Assembly (NCBI GenBank): GCA_964624795.1
Contig: CAZUZS010000087.1
Location: 1 to 15,817 of the forward strand
Source: CAZUZS01 sp964624795
Lineage (GTDB): Bacteria; Calditrichota; Calditrichia; RBG-13-44-9
Length of the DNA stretch: 15,817 nt
Reading direction: 5' to 3'
Numbering within the stretch: position 1 is the first letter of the stretch; each line of letters opens with the position of its first letter. The notes beneath the pieces are model-generated. The model was not told where the DNA came from. It saw only the letters and a list, made by a program, of their open reading frames with translations, and did not search any database. The translations under genes and the position numbers were made by a program. Below, in pieces: positions 8,001-15,369 of the stretch.

Positions 8001-8204
8001 CTTGGTAAAATCGAATATGTAATTGTCATAATCCGTCGTAACCTGCCGCCAGTCTCGCATCTTATACGGTTCCGGCAGGTTAGGCATCATCTCGATCCGG
8101 CTAATGTTTATTTGCTGGCTGTGCAGACCAATTGCTGATAATCCGATAACCAGGACCATAAGAAAAATACTTAGGATATCAGATTTTAATATTGAGACTT
8201 TCAT
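5037..8204 (-). CDS. Large secreted protein: putative (alpha/alpha)-barrel glycan-active domain, two Ig/PKD-like modules, LamG-like module, T9SS sorting domain
   Basis: The start at 8204 (MKVSILKSD) is preferred over an ATG six codons upstream because GGGAG lies 5 nt before it and a signal peptide follows directly, probably cleaved after HS at residue 29. Residues about 30-540 are Trp/Tyr-rich and helical-hairpin-like (DDWWYDTMPNLFFFQLYDVY, EPEAAGAIAWLLYNAYTETG, SWAHPYDSTSVIAYEAL), as in six-hairpin glycosidases or lyases, but I recognise no named family. Two Ig/PKD-like modules follow (567-655 and 656-745), each with a DPLTYTWSA or DSLSYTWSA core. A LamG/concanavalin-like module spans about 755-950 (LVAFYPFNGNANDESGNG). 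The tail (about 968-1055, NYPNPFNP at 976-983, ending MLLLK) is a T9SS type A sorting signal. The protein should be surface-anchored or released. The gene lies 170 bp downstream of the GH94-like gene. Polysaccharide cleavage is inferred from fold and context. Confidence 0.8.
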   Translation of the reverse strand: MKVSILKSDILSIFLMVLVIGLSAIGLHSQQINISRIEMMPNLPEPYKMRDWRQVTTDYDNYIFDFTKTGLYLPLIWWNVNTINYPGHVSFGLHTVVGTTSPASAEGINVLPAVISASLVGIDKSNQNGQNWVLMCEEYFNKANGANVYLNHPDGSNWDDWWYDTMPNLFFFQLYDVYRHTGDFDLQFTTVADRWLSAVAAMGGSATPWHVPNMNYRAFNLITMMPYSGGVREPEAAGAIAWLLYNAYTETGDSKYRVGAEWAMEFLDNWSTNPSYELQLPYGAFVAARMNAELGTEYDITKLVNWCFTTTGNVRNWGAIVGNWGGYECSGLIGEVSSNDYAFMMNTFEQAGALVPLVRYDSRFARAIGKWMLNAANAARLLYSNYLPDENQDSESWAHPYDSTSVIAYEALHEYDPHNPNAAPFATGDAVTGGWGHTNLSLYGSSHLGIFGGIIDTTDVKRILRLDATKTNYFSPGSYSTYLIFNPYAADSIIAFDVGSGSHDIYDAVSHSFLQTNITGSTSLVVPADAAILAVITPAGGPVTYHLDKMLVNGIVVDYHSGHFTGNYPPRIKSLAADSSTVLFGQSTTLFCMAEDRDNDPLTYTWSAGGGTINGDSSQVSWTAPALPGTYAIRVIVEDSEAGRDSANIDITVVESINHAPVIEAVTAHPRKIDLGAGTHLACIASDPDGDSLSYTWSAAAGTLSDSGATAAWIAPLVEGNYYIICTVDDSAGGQAIDSIGIVVRDFSNTQTGSLVAFYPFNGNANDESGNGHYGTVSGAVLTEDRFGNPNSAYYFDGLNDYIRIPNHDSLNFQHAVTINYWMRIGQLFNREAFPISHGSWENRWKVSLIPGDQLRWTVKTSTGIKDLDTETRMVTDTWYNVTVYYSGADFEIYIDGELNSFSSMSGLISSTTYDLTIGQRLPNDPNYNFKGVLDDIRIYNYGLSVQQIEDLYSSGTPIKDNGLLNIPEDFMLFQNYPNPFNPVTRIEYALPKASDVVIDIYSILGQRVATLFKGRKPAGYHIVEFDAGRLSSGLYVYRVRAGEYQDARKMLLLK

Positions 8205-8294
8205 CCTTTCTCCCTCGTGCATGATCGAACTGAGCTCCCTTGAATTGAGTCAGAACTCGCTGATGGGTGGATTGACCAAAAACTACCTCACCGA

Positions 8295-8339
8295 TTAACC
8301 CACCCCCAAATTCCCCCTCCCTTCCGCATAAGGGAGGGG
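8295..8339 (+). repeat. Intergenic palindromic repeat, copy A
   Basis: A leader TTAACCCACCCCC (8295-8307) precedes a perfect 10-bp stem, CCCCTCCCTT (8314-8323) / AAGGGAGGGG (8330-8339), with a 6-nt loop. It shares leader and stem design with the copies at 14997-15040 and 15167-15209. It lies in the spacer between the GH94-like gene and the large T9SS gene. Neither direction has a following T-tract, so it is a repeat first; an effect on mRNA processing is possible. Confidence 0.65.
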
Positions 8340-8374
8340 AATCAAGGAGGAGGGTCAGAAAACGTTTCATTCTC

Positions 8375-10987
8375 TCACCCCCCACCTTTGAGTGATGTAT
8401 TGTCAAATTTGAATTCCAACTTGTCGACACTCTTGATATGTAAAAAATTTACTTCCACCCGGAAAAGCCCACCCTCGTTCCTCGCCTGCCAGCCATCCTT
8501 TAATTCCTGGTGATTCAAATAAACGTGCTCGGGAGCAATCGGAGACACTACCCTGGTTGTATTGTGATGGCCGGGAAATGCCGCCAATTCCATCTTCAAA
8601 CTGCGGCTGTCCTTATCATAAGTGCAGGAATTCAGACTTGAATTGGTTTCATCCAAATAGGCTGTCTCCGGGCTTCCCAGAATAATATCGACATTTTTGA
8701 TATTTTTCAGGCCGGCAGGAATAACTGCCGAACAGGATTTCTTCCCATCAAAGCGGATGTCCTTTATGTGTTCACCGCTTCCGGCTACCCCCATTCGAAG
8801 AACCTGCCCATTGGCGCATAGATCGAATTCCGCGGATTTCTGCTGCGCTGCCAGGAATGGCGAAAATCCGATATTCCAGGAATTTTCCCGGATACCAAAC
8901 AGGTGATACAGGCTGTAAAGATACCATGCGCCAGCCCACAGGAATTGCGGTTTGTCCACCGTTCCGTAAACGGACGGATCATGAAAATTGGCGTTTCTCA
9001 CCTCGTACATCGCCGGCTGCCCGTTGGGACCGCTCATGATTCCCTCCAGCGTCATGGTCTTTTTTATAAATCCGAGCGCCTCTTCGCGTCTATTGTCAGA
9101 CATCAGCGCCAGAGCGTACCACGCATTTCCATGCGGCCAGATACCACCATTCATGTAATAGAACTGCTCCCCTGCCTCATTTCCGACAAATTTCAGGTAA
9201 TCCTGCAGCCGCTCATAATCCATCGGATACACCACATAGATGCCCAGTTTTTCATCCAAAAGATGCCGCTTTGCGGATTCCACCAGCGCTGAAACCTTGT
9301 CTGTTTCCAGCATATTGAAGTGCGCTGCCAGCAGCGATCCGATGTAATAGTGGTCGTCCATCGACCCGTCTTCGAAGTAATTGACCAGGAAATTCAAATT
9401 GGCATCCCACAGCCTGGAAACGAGTTGGGCTTGCATGCGATCCGCCAGATTCTCAAGCTCTGCCAGCCTATCCTGATTTTCTCCAATGCGGTTTGAAAGA
9501 TACAAGAGATCCCGAATCGACTTGATAGCCAGTGTGGTCATGTAGGTTCTAGGGCCATAGTTCTTGCCAATGTCCCACCAGTCGGGCCGGTAAGAATACA
9601 TGAGATCATCTTCGCCCTTTGTCAGCAGCGCCTGGTGCAGGCTTTTGGCAAGATAGGGATACAGGATTTTCACGAAGGCTGTGTCAGCGGAATGGCGGAG
9701 ATAGCTGGCCGAAACGATGATAAACCAGAAATTATTCCAGTTGTCCGAAGTCGCATATTCGGTGACATAGGTGCTGTCTTTCCAGTAATAGGCATGGGGA
9801 ATTATCTTCTCCGCATTTGCATGATCGATGATGTACTGCAGGTCATTTTTCACCCGTTGCAAGTCAAAATTCACCGCTGCCAGGTCGGTCATCAGTACAT
9901 CGTGGGTGAAATAAAAATTATACTCAGCCGGGCACGGCATCGGCACCAGGCGACCGTAGAGGTAGTGGGCATTCGCAGCCAAAATCGCCTTCGCCCAACG
10001 AGCAGAGTGATCGATGGCGCTGTCGCCGGTTTCCAGAGCGCTTTCCCTGCCGGCTTTGTTCAGCACTTTCTCCTCGTATCTGGCGATTTCATCCTTGTAA
10101 TTTTTCAGCAGGTAAGCTACTATCCCCCGCCCTTCGTTTTGCCGCGCAGAGCCAATGATTTGAACAACCGTCATCTTTTGGGAAGGTGCCAATTCCTTTT
10201 TGTACAGGAAGCGGGCAGATGTTACCGCCTGTTTTTCCCTGGGGACCAGTTTTTCGCCCCTAACCGGAGCATCTTTCCAAAAATCGTTTTTTTCGAGGGA
10301 CGATCTATTAAGTGCCCCTACCGAATTGTAGTCTACCGGTTGCTCGCCGGCATTGGCCACAAAAACCTGGGCATTCTGCGTTTCGGGATCATCATAGTTC
10401 ACGTAAATAGTCGATCCCTGGCCATCAAATTCAGTCCAGGCTTTGTCAACTTTCCGGTAGGTGTGGCAGGTTCGAAGATCGGTTTCCAGGTGTGTTTCAA
10501 ATTCGAACACCTGCGATGTAGAGCCGGCGTTGGTGATTTCATAGGTCACAACCATTGCCGGCCTGGACTCACAAAACCGGTAAGAAATATTAACGGATTT
10601 TTCCGGACCGCCCTTCTGGAATTTCACCGAATAAGGCGTCAAGTCGAATGGGGTCGGCCGGTATCCCAGCCATTCCTTCGGGCCATCTCCAATTTTCAAT
10701 CCCAGCGCCATCACAAAAGCGGAATCCCGTTTCCAGTAATCGGTGCTGGCGTCGATGCTGTTGGCTACCGGGTGAAAAAAGCTGATGCGCTGCGGGAGCA
10801 CCGAGCTGTGGTGCATTTCAATTCCCACATAAGGCCCGCCAACTTCTATTTTCGCATCGCCGGCGAATTGCACTTTCAGCCCTTTTTCAAGTGCTTCGTA
10901 ATCAGATTTTTCACCGCACGATACATCAAACATCAAAACAGCTAAAATAACAAACAGGTAAGCATAACTTTTTTTCTTTGTAACCAT
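8375..10987 (-). CDS. Exported GH94-like (alpha/alpha)6 glycoside hydrolase/phosphorylase-family protein, putative lipoprotein
   Basis: The start at 10987 has GAGG 7-8 nt upstream. A KKK N-region and hydrophobic stretch lead to VSC with Cys24, a likely lipid-attachment site, although Asp at -3 is not the usual lipobox residue. Residues about 30-300 look like the N-terminal beta-supersandwich of GH94/GH15-type enzymes, and about 315-735 are the helical barrel. Alignment by eye to GH94 gives YFTHDVLMTDL for the RDxxQD region, RPDWWDIG (467-474) for the DWND catalytic loop with D472 as candidate general acid, NGGIWPHGNAW (613-623) for the conserved Gly-Gly/His strand, and FLWAGAW for the C-terminal phosphate-binding TG motif. 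The Thr of that motif appears replaced. Export and the changed phosphate motif favour hydrolysis over phosphorolysis. The substrate is unknown; a beta-mannoside or beta-glucoside is suggested by neighbours. The gene follows the transporter after 98 bp on the same strand. Confidence 0.78.
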   Translation of the reverse strand: MVTKKKSYAYLFVILAVLMFDVSCGEKSDYEALEKGLKVQFAGDAKIEVGGPYVGIEMHHSSVLPQRISFFHPVANSIDASTDYWKRDSAFVMALGLKIGDGPKEWLGYRPTPFDLTPYSVKFQKGGPEKSVNISYRFCESRPAMVVTYEITNAGSTSQVFEFETHLETDLRTCHTYRKVDKAWTEFDGQGSTIYVNYDDPETQNAQVFVANAGEQPVDYNSVGALNRSSLEKNDFWKDAPVRGEKLVPREKQAVTSARFLYKKELAPSQKMTVVQIIGSARQNEGRGIVAYLLKNYKDEIARYEEKVLNKAGRESALETGDSAIDHSARWAKAILAANAHYLYGRLVPMPCPAEYNFYFTHDVLMTDLAAVNFDLQRVKNDLQYIIDHANAEKIIPHAYYWKDSTYVTEYATSDNWNNFWFIIVSASYLRHSADTAFVKILYPYLAKSLHQALLTKGEDDLMYSYRPDWWDIGKNYGPRTYMTTLAIKSIRDLLYLSNRIGENQDRLAELENLADRMQAQLVSRLWDANLNFLVNYFEDGSMDDHYYIGSLLAAHFNMLETDKVSALVESAKRHLLDEKLGIYVVYPMDYERLQDYLKFVGNEAGEQFYYMNGGIWPHGNAWYALALMSDNRREEALGFIKKTMTLEGIMSGPNGQPAMYEVRNANFHDPSVYGTVDKPQFLWAGAWYLYSLYHLFGIRENSWNIGFSPFLAAQQKSAEFDLCANGQVLRMGVAGSGEHIKDIRFDGKKSCSAVIPAGLKNIKNVDIILGSPETAYLDETNSSLNSCTYDKDSRSLKMELAAFPGHHNTTRVVSPIAPEHVYLNHQELKDGWQARNEGGLFRVEVNFLHIKSVDKLEFKFDNTSLKGGG

Positions 10988-11085
10988 GAGCCGACCTCAC
11001 AGTAAAATTGTTTTTTCAAGCAAGAAAATCCCTTAATTTTTTGAAATCGGTCTGTCCCATTGAGTGGTTCATCTCCACATTGATT

Positions 11086-12354
11086 CTATATCGCCGGGAC
11101 CCGCTTTTTCTCTTTCTTTATTGAAATAGTTTTATTGGCGATGATGGGTTTCGCCCAAATTCCGATACTCAGAATGTAACCCAGCGTCAGATAAAGAACC
11201 AACATTCCGTAGCGCAGGCCAAACAGATCACCCAGCCAGCCGATAATTAGCGGAAGAAAAGCGCCGCCAATGATGGCCGTGCATAGGATTCCGGCGAATG
11301 AGCCGTGATGGGTTTTCACCGAATTCAGCGCCAGCGAAAAAATAACCGACCACATAACCGATGCGGAGAATCCAACCAGCGGAAAGAACATGCGGGCTAA
11401 CGGGGCCGGGCCGAAAAGGGCACCGGAGAGAAAGAACAAAGCAGCACAGGAGAACCCAACCAGCACTTTGCGGCTGTCAAAAATTTTCAGCAAAATCAGA
11501 CCCAGCAGGCAGCCGGCGGTCAACATTCCCCAGAACCAAGACACCGCGGAAGCGCCAGCCGTTTGGGGGTCCGCGCCGTGATAGACATTCAGAAATTGCG
11601 AAATCCAGTTGGCAACCCCCTGCTCGGTGCCCACGTAAGCGAAAATTCCGAGAAAATAGAGAATTACGACTTTCTCCCTGAACAGTTTTTTGTGCGTTTC
11701 CCACGCGCCGGTGCGCTCATCGTCGTTGCGTTCTACAGTCGGAATTCGTATCGCGGCAACCAGAAGAAGCATCGCCAGCAGGATAAAAGCAAACAGCCAA
11801 TACAGCGAAACCCACGGCAAATCCGGGGGAATCAGCGAATGCAAAATGGACAGCAGAAAGCTACTGTTTCCGGTACCTCCCTGTAAATTGATTACCAGGT
11901 AGGAATAAACAAGCGGACTCAGAAATGAGGCGCCTCCGAATACAAACTGCGCTAAGACCGAATTGAAAGCAAAATGTTCTTCGCCGCCGGCCACCCGCAT
12001 CAGGGGGTTGATTGCCACCTGCAGCATGGCCATTCCGCTGCCGATGAGGAAAAGCGATGCAATTGCAACAAGGTATTTTGGAAAAATTGCAAACAGCAGC
12101 GCCCCGCCCAGTGCGATGCAAAACGCCGCCAAAATGACCAGTTTCTCCTTGTATTTCTCCACCAGCATTCCCGATGGAATGGACATGACGCCGTAAGCAA
12201 TGAAAAAGGAAAAAGGCAGCAGCGCAACCAGCGCCAGGCTCAGACTGAAGCTATTAATGATATCCGGGATCAGCGGTCCCAGAATGTTTGTTACCAAAGA
12301 CACAACAAAAAATATCAGAAGAATAAGGATGACAATGAAGTAGTTGCGTTTCAT
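11086..12354 (-). CDS. MFS sugar:H+ symporter, FHS/GlcP (glucose-galactose-mannose-like) family
   Basis: The 422-residue protein is strongly hydrophobic with about twelve membrane helices, the normal MFS size. The loop after helix 2 has the MFS motif A-like GMLVEKYKEK (62-71). The segment GSGMAMLQVAINPL (105-118) is the hallmark of the fucose/glucose/galactose FHS group. It has Gln where the L-fucose symporter FucP has a proton-coupled Glu, so it fits the GlcP/GluP branch better than FucP. The likely job is proton-driven uptake of a hexose or small glycoside across the inner membrane. The gene starts 6 bp after the stop of the beta-mannosidase gene, so the two are almost certainly cotranscribed and probably translationally coupled; a good independent ribosome-binding site is not visible. 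Mannose or a mannose-containing disaccharide is the inferred cargo. Confidence 0.85.
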   Translation of the reverse strand: MKRNYFIVILILLIFFVVSLVTNILGPLIPDIINSFSLSLALVALLPFSFFIAYGVMSIPSGMLVEKYKEKLVILAAFCIALGGALLFAIFPKYLVAIASLFLIGSGMAMLQVAINPLMRVAGGEEHFAFNSVLAQFVFGGASFLSPLVYSYLVINLQGGTGNSSFLLSILHSLIPPDLPWVSLYWLFAFILLAMLLLVAAIRIPTVERNDDERTGAWETHKKLFREKVVILYFLGIFAYVGTEQGVANWISQFLNVYHGADPQTAGASAVSWFWGMLTAGCLLGLILLKIFDSRKVLVGFSCAALFFLSGALFGPAPLARMFFPLVGFSASVMWSVIFSLALNSVKTHHGSFAGILCTAIIGGAFLPLIIGWLGDLFGLRYGMLVLYLTLGYILSIGIWAKPIIANKTISIKKEKKRVPAI

Positions 12355-12360
12355 GCTGTT

Positions 12361-14865
12361 CTATCTTTTCGTTGATTGGCGGTCTTTTTTAACCTGCGAA
12401 GGCTCAACTGGTTTTAAGAAATGATTGAGCGCAAAAATACTCAAGCCCTCCAAATCGGAGGGCCCTGTGTGCACTCCCAAAACCTGGATACTCATTTTCT
12501 CGCCCGGCAAAATAATAAATCCGCGGTTGGAAAAATTCAGCTGGGGGTGATAAAGATCGACGAAAAAGGCAGGTTTTTCGCACGTGATATGCAGAAATGT
12601 GCTCTCTCCGTCCTTCCCAATTTCGTAGCGAAACCGGGGAACGGGCAACTGCTTGTGCTTCCATCTTTTGGGAGAAAAAAAATTCCGGTGCAATATGGTT
12701 CGATTTTCATCGGTGAGCGTGGCAACCAGAATCCATTTTCCATTGGTGGGTAATTCAGTCTTCTCTAACCTGAAAATCTTCTGATGTTTACTTGCACTCA
12801 CCGAAACCGGCAGACTACGTTCATCGATTATTTCGCCCGAAGCATCCTCAATCAGATGAAGGCGAAGCCGGCCGACAAAACTATGATGGCTTTGGTTAAT
12901 TACAAGAATGCTTAAGATACCGTTTTCTTCCTTCATATAAACTATTGCTGAAGAAAACGCCTGTTTAACGAAAAAGTAGGACATTTTCGGGTTCGATTCG
13001 GAATCGACCAGTGCCCAACTGCTCACCGGCCAGCAGTCGTTTAGCTGCCAGATGATGCTGCCGGAGGTTTGCGGCCAGCGGCTTCGCCAGTGCTCCACGC
13101 AGGTTTTTAGCGCCAATCCCTGGTTTAACTGGGTCAGGTAGATAAAATTTTCCCATTTCGTCCGCACCGGCAAATGCCCGGCCAGAAAACGGAACAGCCG
13201 CTCGTTTCCTTCTTCCTGCTTGTTGTGAAATTCAAACAGATCGCTTTGCGAAAACCAGGCATCGCGCGGAAGCGCCTTTTCCAGGGTTTGCCTGTTGGCC
13301 GGCGCCTGAAAACCGAATTCAGTAACAAACAAACTCTCGTCGTGCACTACTTCCGAATAATCCACCCATCTGCTCCAAATGTCCCACTGGTGGCGATTCC
13401 CGTCTACAGGAGAATTGGGATCGGGGCTGCTCCCGAACGGCGTGGACGGCCAGTAAGGCCTCAGCGGATCGAGTTTCTGCAGCATGTCCGGTATCAAACT
13501 GTGGTAGATTGCGAAGCCGGGTATCTGCTCCACCGGCTGGTGAGTCTGGCGATGCCACACCCATTCATTTTCATTATTTCCGCACCAGATGGCGATGGAC
13601 GGATGATGCTGCAGGCGATTCACATTTTGACGGATCTCTTCCCGCACATTACCCAGGAACGAATCGTGCCCCGGGTAGGGAGCGCAGGCAAACATGAAGT
13701 CCTGCCAAACCAGCAGTCCCAGCTCATCGCAGAGCTGATAAAATATGTCATTTTCGTAAATGCCGCCGCCCCACACCCGCACTGTATTCATATTCGCGAA
13801 TTTTGCCAGGTTCAATAAGGTCTCATATTTTTCAGATGAAATCCGGGGCAAAAAAGAATCGGCAGGAATCCAGTTGGCGCCTTTCAAAAATACCGCCCGT
13901 CCGTTTACCAGGAAACGGAACACCTGCTTTCCCCCATCAATTGTTTGCAGAGCAACCGTCCGGATTCCCACCTGACGGGCCCGTTCATCCAACAAGCTCC
14001 CTACCCCATCCAACAGACTGATGTGCAAACGGTAGAGGTTCTGCTCCCCTTCACCGTTGGGCCACCAGAGCTGTGGATCAGGCACTTCAATGGTTAGATT
14101 GATATCTCGGTTCTCATGAACTGCTACCTTCTTATCAATCCGCTGCTCCCCTTTTTGCAGCGAAATTTGCAGATTCAATCCCGGCTTGACGTCTCCTTCC
14201 AGCTCAACCTGAACCATCGTTTTGGCCAGGTTTTCCTGTAAATCGGCAGTGTGAAAGCGGACAGTTCCAATCCAGGCAGATTCCGGCTGCCACAGGTAAA
14301 CGGGTCGCCAGATTCCGGAGGTTGGGAATGCCGGCCCCCAATCCCAGCCGAACGAATATTGAGATTTCCGAAGGTAAACCCGCTCCGGATGCCTGTCCAC
14401 CGGCAGCTCGCCATACTTCTCTTCCTGCTGCTGGCCGTAGCGGGTTGGTGAGCGAAACAGAATCTGCAAGTTGTTGCTGCCGCGATTTAAAAGGGAAGAA
14501 ACCAGGAAACGGTATTTCAAAAACATATTTTCGGTTTTGGCTAATAGCTTTCCGTTTAGTCTTATTTCAGCGATTGTGTCCAGACCTTCGAACACCAGGT
14601 AAATCTCCCTATCGGCTGCGAAGGATTCCGGGAAATCGAACGACATCTCATAAATCCAATCGCTTTCGTGAATCCACGCCAGGCGCCGCTCATTGTCACC
14701 GTAAAAGGGATCGGGAATCAATCCGGCATTCAGCAAATCGGTGTGAACCGTTCCGGGAACGGTGGCCGGAATTCCTTCTTTAGGAAAATTGACGTCCTCC
14801 GGCAGAATTGCGTCTAATGCCGGCTTTAATGTCCAGTCGTGGTTTAGGAGATGTTTGTTGATCAT
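12361..14865 (-). CDS. GH2 beta-mannosidase
   Basis: The 834-residue enzyme has the GH2 beta-mannosidase layout. A jelly-roll sugar-binding domain (about 10-195) includes VPGTVHTDLL and SFGWDWGPAFPTSGIWRPV. An Ig-like sandwich follows (about 195-300), then a TIM barrel (about 305-650) with NTVRVWGGGIYENDIFY and LLVWQDFMFACAPYP, and C-terminal beta-sandwich domains. WCGNNENEW carries the acid/base E432, and VTEFGFQ carries the nucleophile E516. It hydrolyses terminal non-reducing beta-mannose from oligosaccharides. No signal peptide is present, so it should be cytoplasmic. I chose the ATG at 14865 (MINKHLLNHDW), which matches the usual family start. A GTG at 14886 would add seven residues and cannot be excluded. 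The stop codon lies 6 bp before the transporter ATG, indicating an operon. A 504-bp spacer separates it from the GH130 gene upstream, so it may have its own promoter. Confidence 0.93.
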   Translation of the reverse strand: MINKHLLNHDWTLKPALDAILPEDVNFPKEGIPATVPGTVHTDLLNAGLIPDPFYGDNERRLAWIHESDWIYEMSFDFPESFAADREIYLVFEGLDTIAEIRLNGKLLAKTENMFLKYRFLVSSLLNRGSNNLQILFRSPTRYGQQQEEKYGELPVDRHPERVYLRKSQYSFGWDWGPAFPTSGIWRPVYLWQPESAWIGTVRFHTADLQENLAKTMVQVELEGDVKPGLNLQISLQKGEQRIDKKVAVHENRDINLTIEVPDPQLWWPNGEGEQNLYRLHISLLDGVGSLLDERARQVGIRTVALQTIDGGKQVFRFLVNGRAVFLKGANWIPADSFLPRISSEKYETLLNLAKFANMNTVRVWGGGIYENDIFYQLCDELGLLVWQDFMFACAPYPGHDSFLGNVREEIRQNVNRLQHHPSIAIWCGNNENEWVWHRQTHQPVEQIPGFAIYHSLIPDMLQKLDPLRPYWPSTPFGSSPDPNSPVDGNRHQWDIWSRWVDYSEVVHDESLFVTEFGFQAPANRQTLEKALPRDAWFSQSDLFEFHNKQEEGNERLFRFLAGHLPVRTKWENFIYLTQLNQGLALKTCVEHWRSRWPQTSGSIIWQLNDCWPVSSWALVDSESNPKMSYFFVKQAFSSAIVYMKEENGILSILVINQSHHSFVGRLRLHLIEDASGEIIDERSLPVSVSASKHQKIFRLEKTELPTNGKWILVATLTDENRTILHRNFFSPKRWKHKQLPVPRFRYEIGKDGESTFLHITCEKPAFFVDLYHPQLNFSNRGFIILPGEKMSIQVLGVHTGPSDLEGLSIFALNHFLKPVEPSQVKKDRQSTKR

Positions 14866-14996
14866 ATCAATTTCCGTTTCGTACACTTTTCTTCGAATAA
14901 AACCCGGTAGTAATTCCGAACAGGACTAACATCCTCTCTGCCCCCTTCGAACTGGTCTTTACCCATAAGTACCCCTGATGGACACCGGGGGTGTCT

Positions 14997-15040
14997 CCCC
15001 TTCCCTCGTGAATGAGGGAAGGGGCCGGGGGATGGGTTAG
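14997..15040 (-). repeat. Intergenic palindromic repeat, copy B (reverse orientation)
   Basis: Read on the minus strand, CTAACCCATCCCCC (15040-15027) precedes a perfect 11-bp stem, seen on the plus strand as CCCCTTCCCTC (14997-15007) and GAGGGAAGGGG (15014-15024), with a 6-nt loop. A separate hairpin GACACC-GGG-GGTGTC at 14981-14995 directly flanks it. It belongs to the same family as copies A and C. Confidence 0.65.
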
Positions 15041-15166
15041 ATAAAATCGCTATAATGATTTGTTTTTCTTGTTCTCCGGAAACCAACAAACTGCTTTCCC
15101 CTCTGTGTTCCTTTCTTCTCATCACCTTTATTCCTGTGCCAATGTCCTGCAAAATGGGCAGTTTCC

Positions 15167-15209
15167 TTACCCATCCCTACATCCCTTCCCTGACACAACA
15201 GGGAAGGGA
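15167..15209 (+). repeat. Intergenic palindromic repeat, copy C
   Basis: A leader TTACCCATCCC (15167-15177) precedes a perfect 11-bp stem, TCCCTTCCCTG (15182-15192) / CAGGGAAGGGA (15199-15209), with a 6-nt loop. It is inverted relative to copy B, with the two leaders facing each other across 126 bp. That is an arrangement typical of BIME-type mosaic elements. Confidence 0.6.
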
Positions 15210-15369
15210 CTTGAATCATGTATCCTTCCCCCGATGATCAAGTCTGCCCCTTTCGACCAAAGGATACAGGCCATGATCAACAAAGGCGTCAGCTTATGTC
15301 GCTCATTCCTGCACTATATCCCCTCTCCGGAAAACTTTGAATATCCGGCAGATGACAATTGATATTCTC

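Larger units (their letters stand above)
14866..15369. other. Intergenic region between GH130 and GH2 genes, rich in palindromes
   Basis: This 504-bp stretch contains a 6-bp hairpin GACACC/GGTGTC (14981-14995), repeat copy B (14997-15040), repeat copy C (15167-15209) in opposite orientation, and an 8-bp inverted repeat GTATCCTT (15220-15227) / AAGGATAC (15260-15267). Several short frames cross it, but they run through the palindromes and show no recognisable motif. The promoter for the GH2-transporter pair, read leftwards, is expected between about 14887 and 14980. I could not assign -33/-7 elements with confidence. Confidence 0.6.

Noticed and set aside
8314..8339. Strong hairpin between the GH94-like and T9SS genes, considered as an intrinsic terminator
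   Set aside because: There is no T-tract on either side, and the leader plus stem design recurs at two other places, so a dispersed repeat explains it better.
9635..10945. Long plus-strand frame (436 codons) antisense to the GH94-like gene
   Set aside because: It is an antisense shadow of a well-supported gene. Its translation shows no coherent domain, and it has no signal or ribosome-binding site of note.
15060..15362. 100-codon plus-strand frame between GH130 and GH2
   Set aside because: It reads through repeat copy C and the palindromes, has no convincing start signal and matches no family I know.
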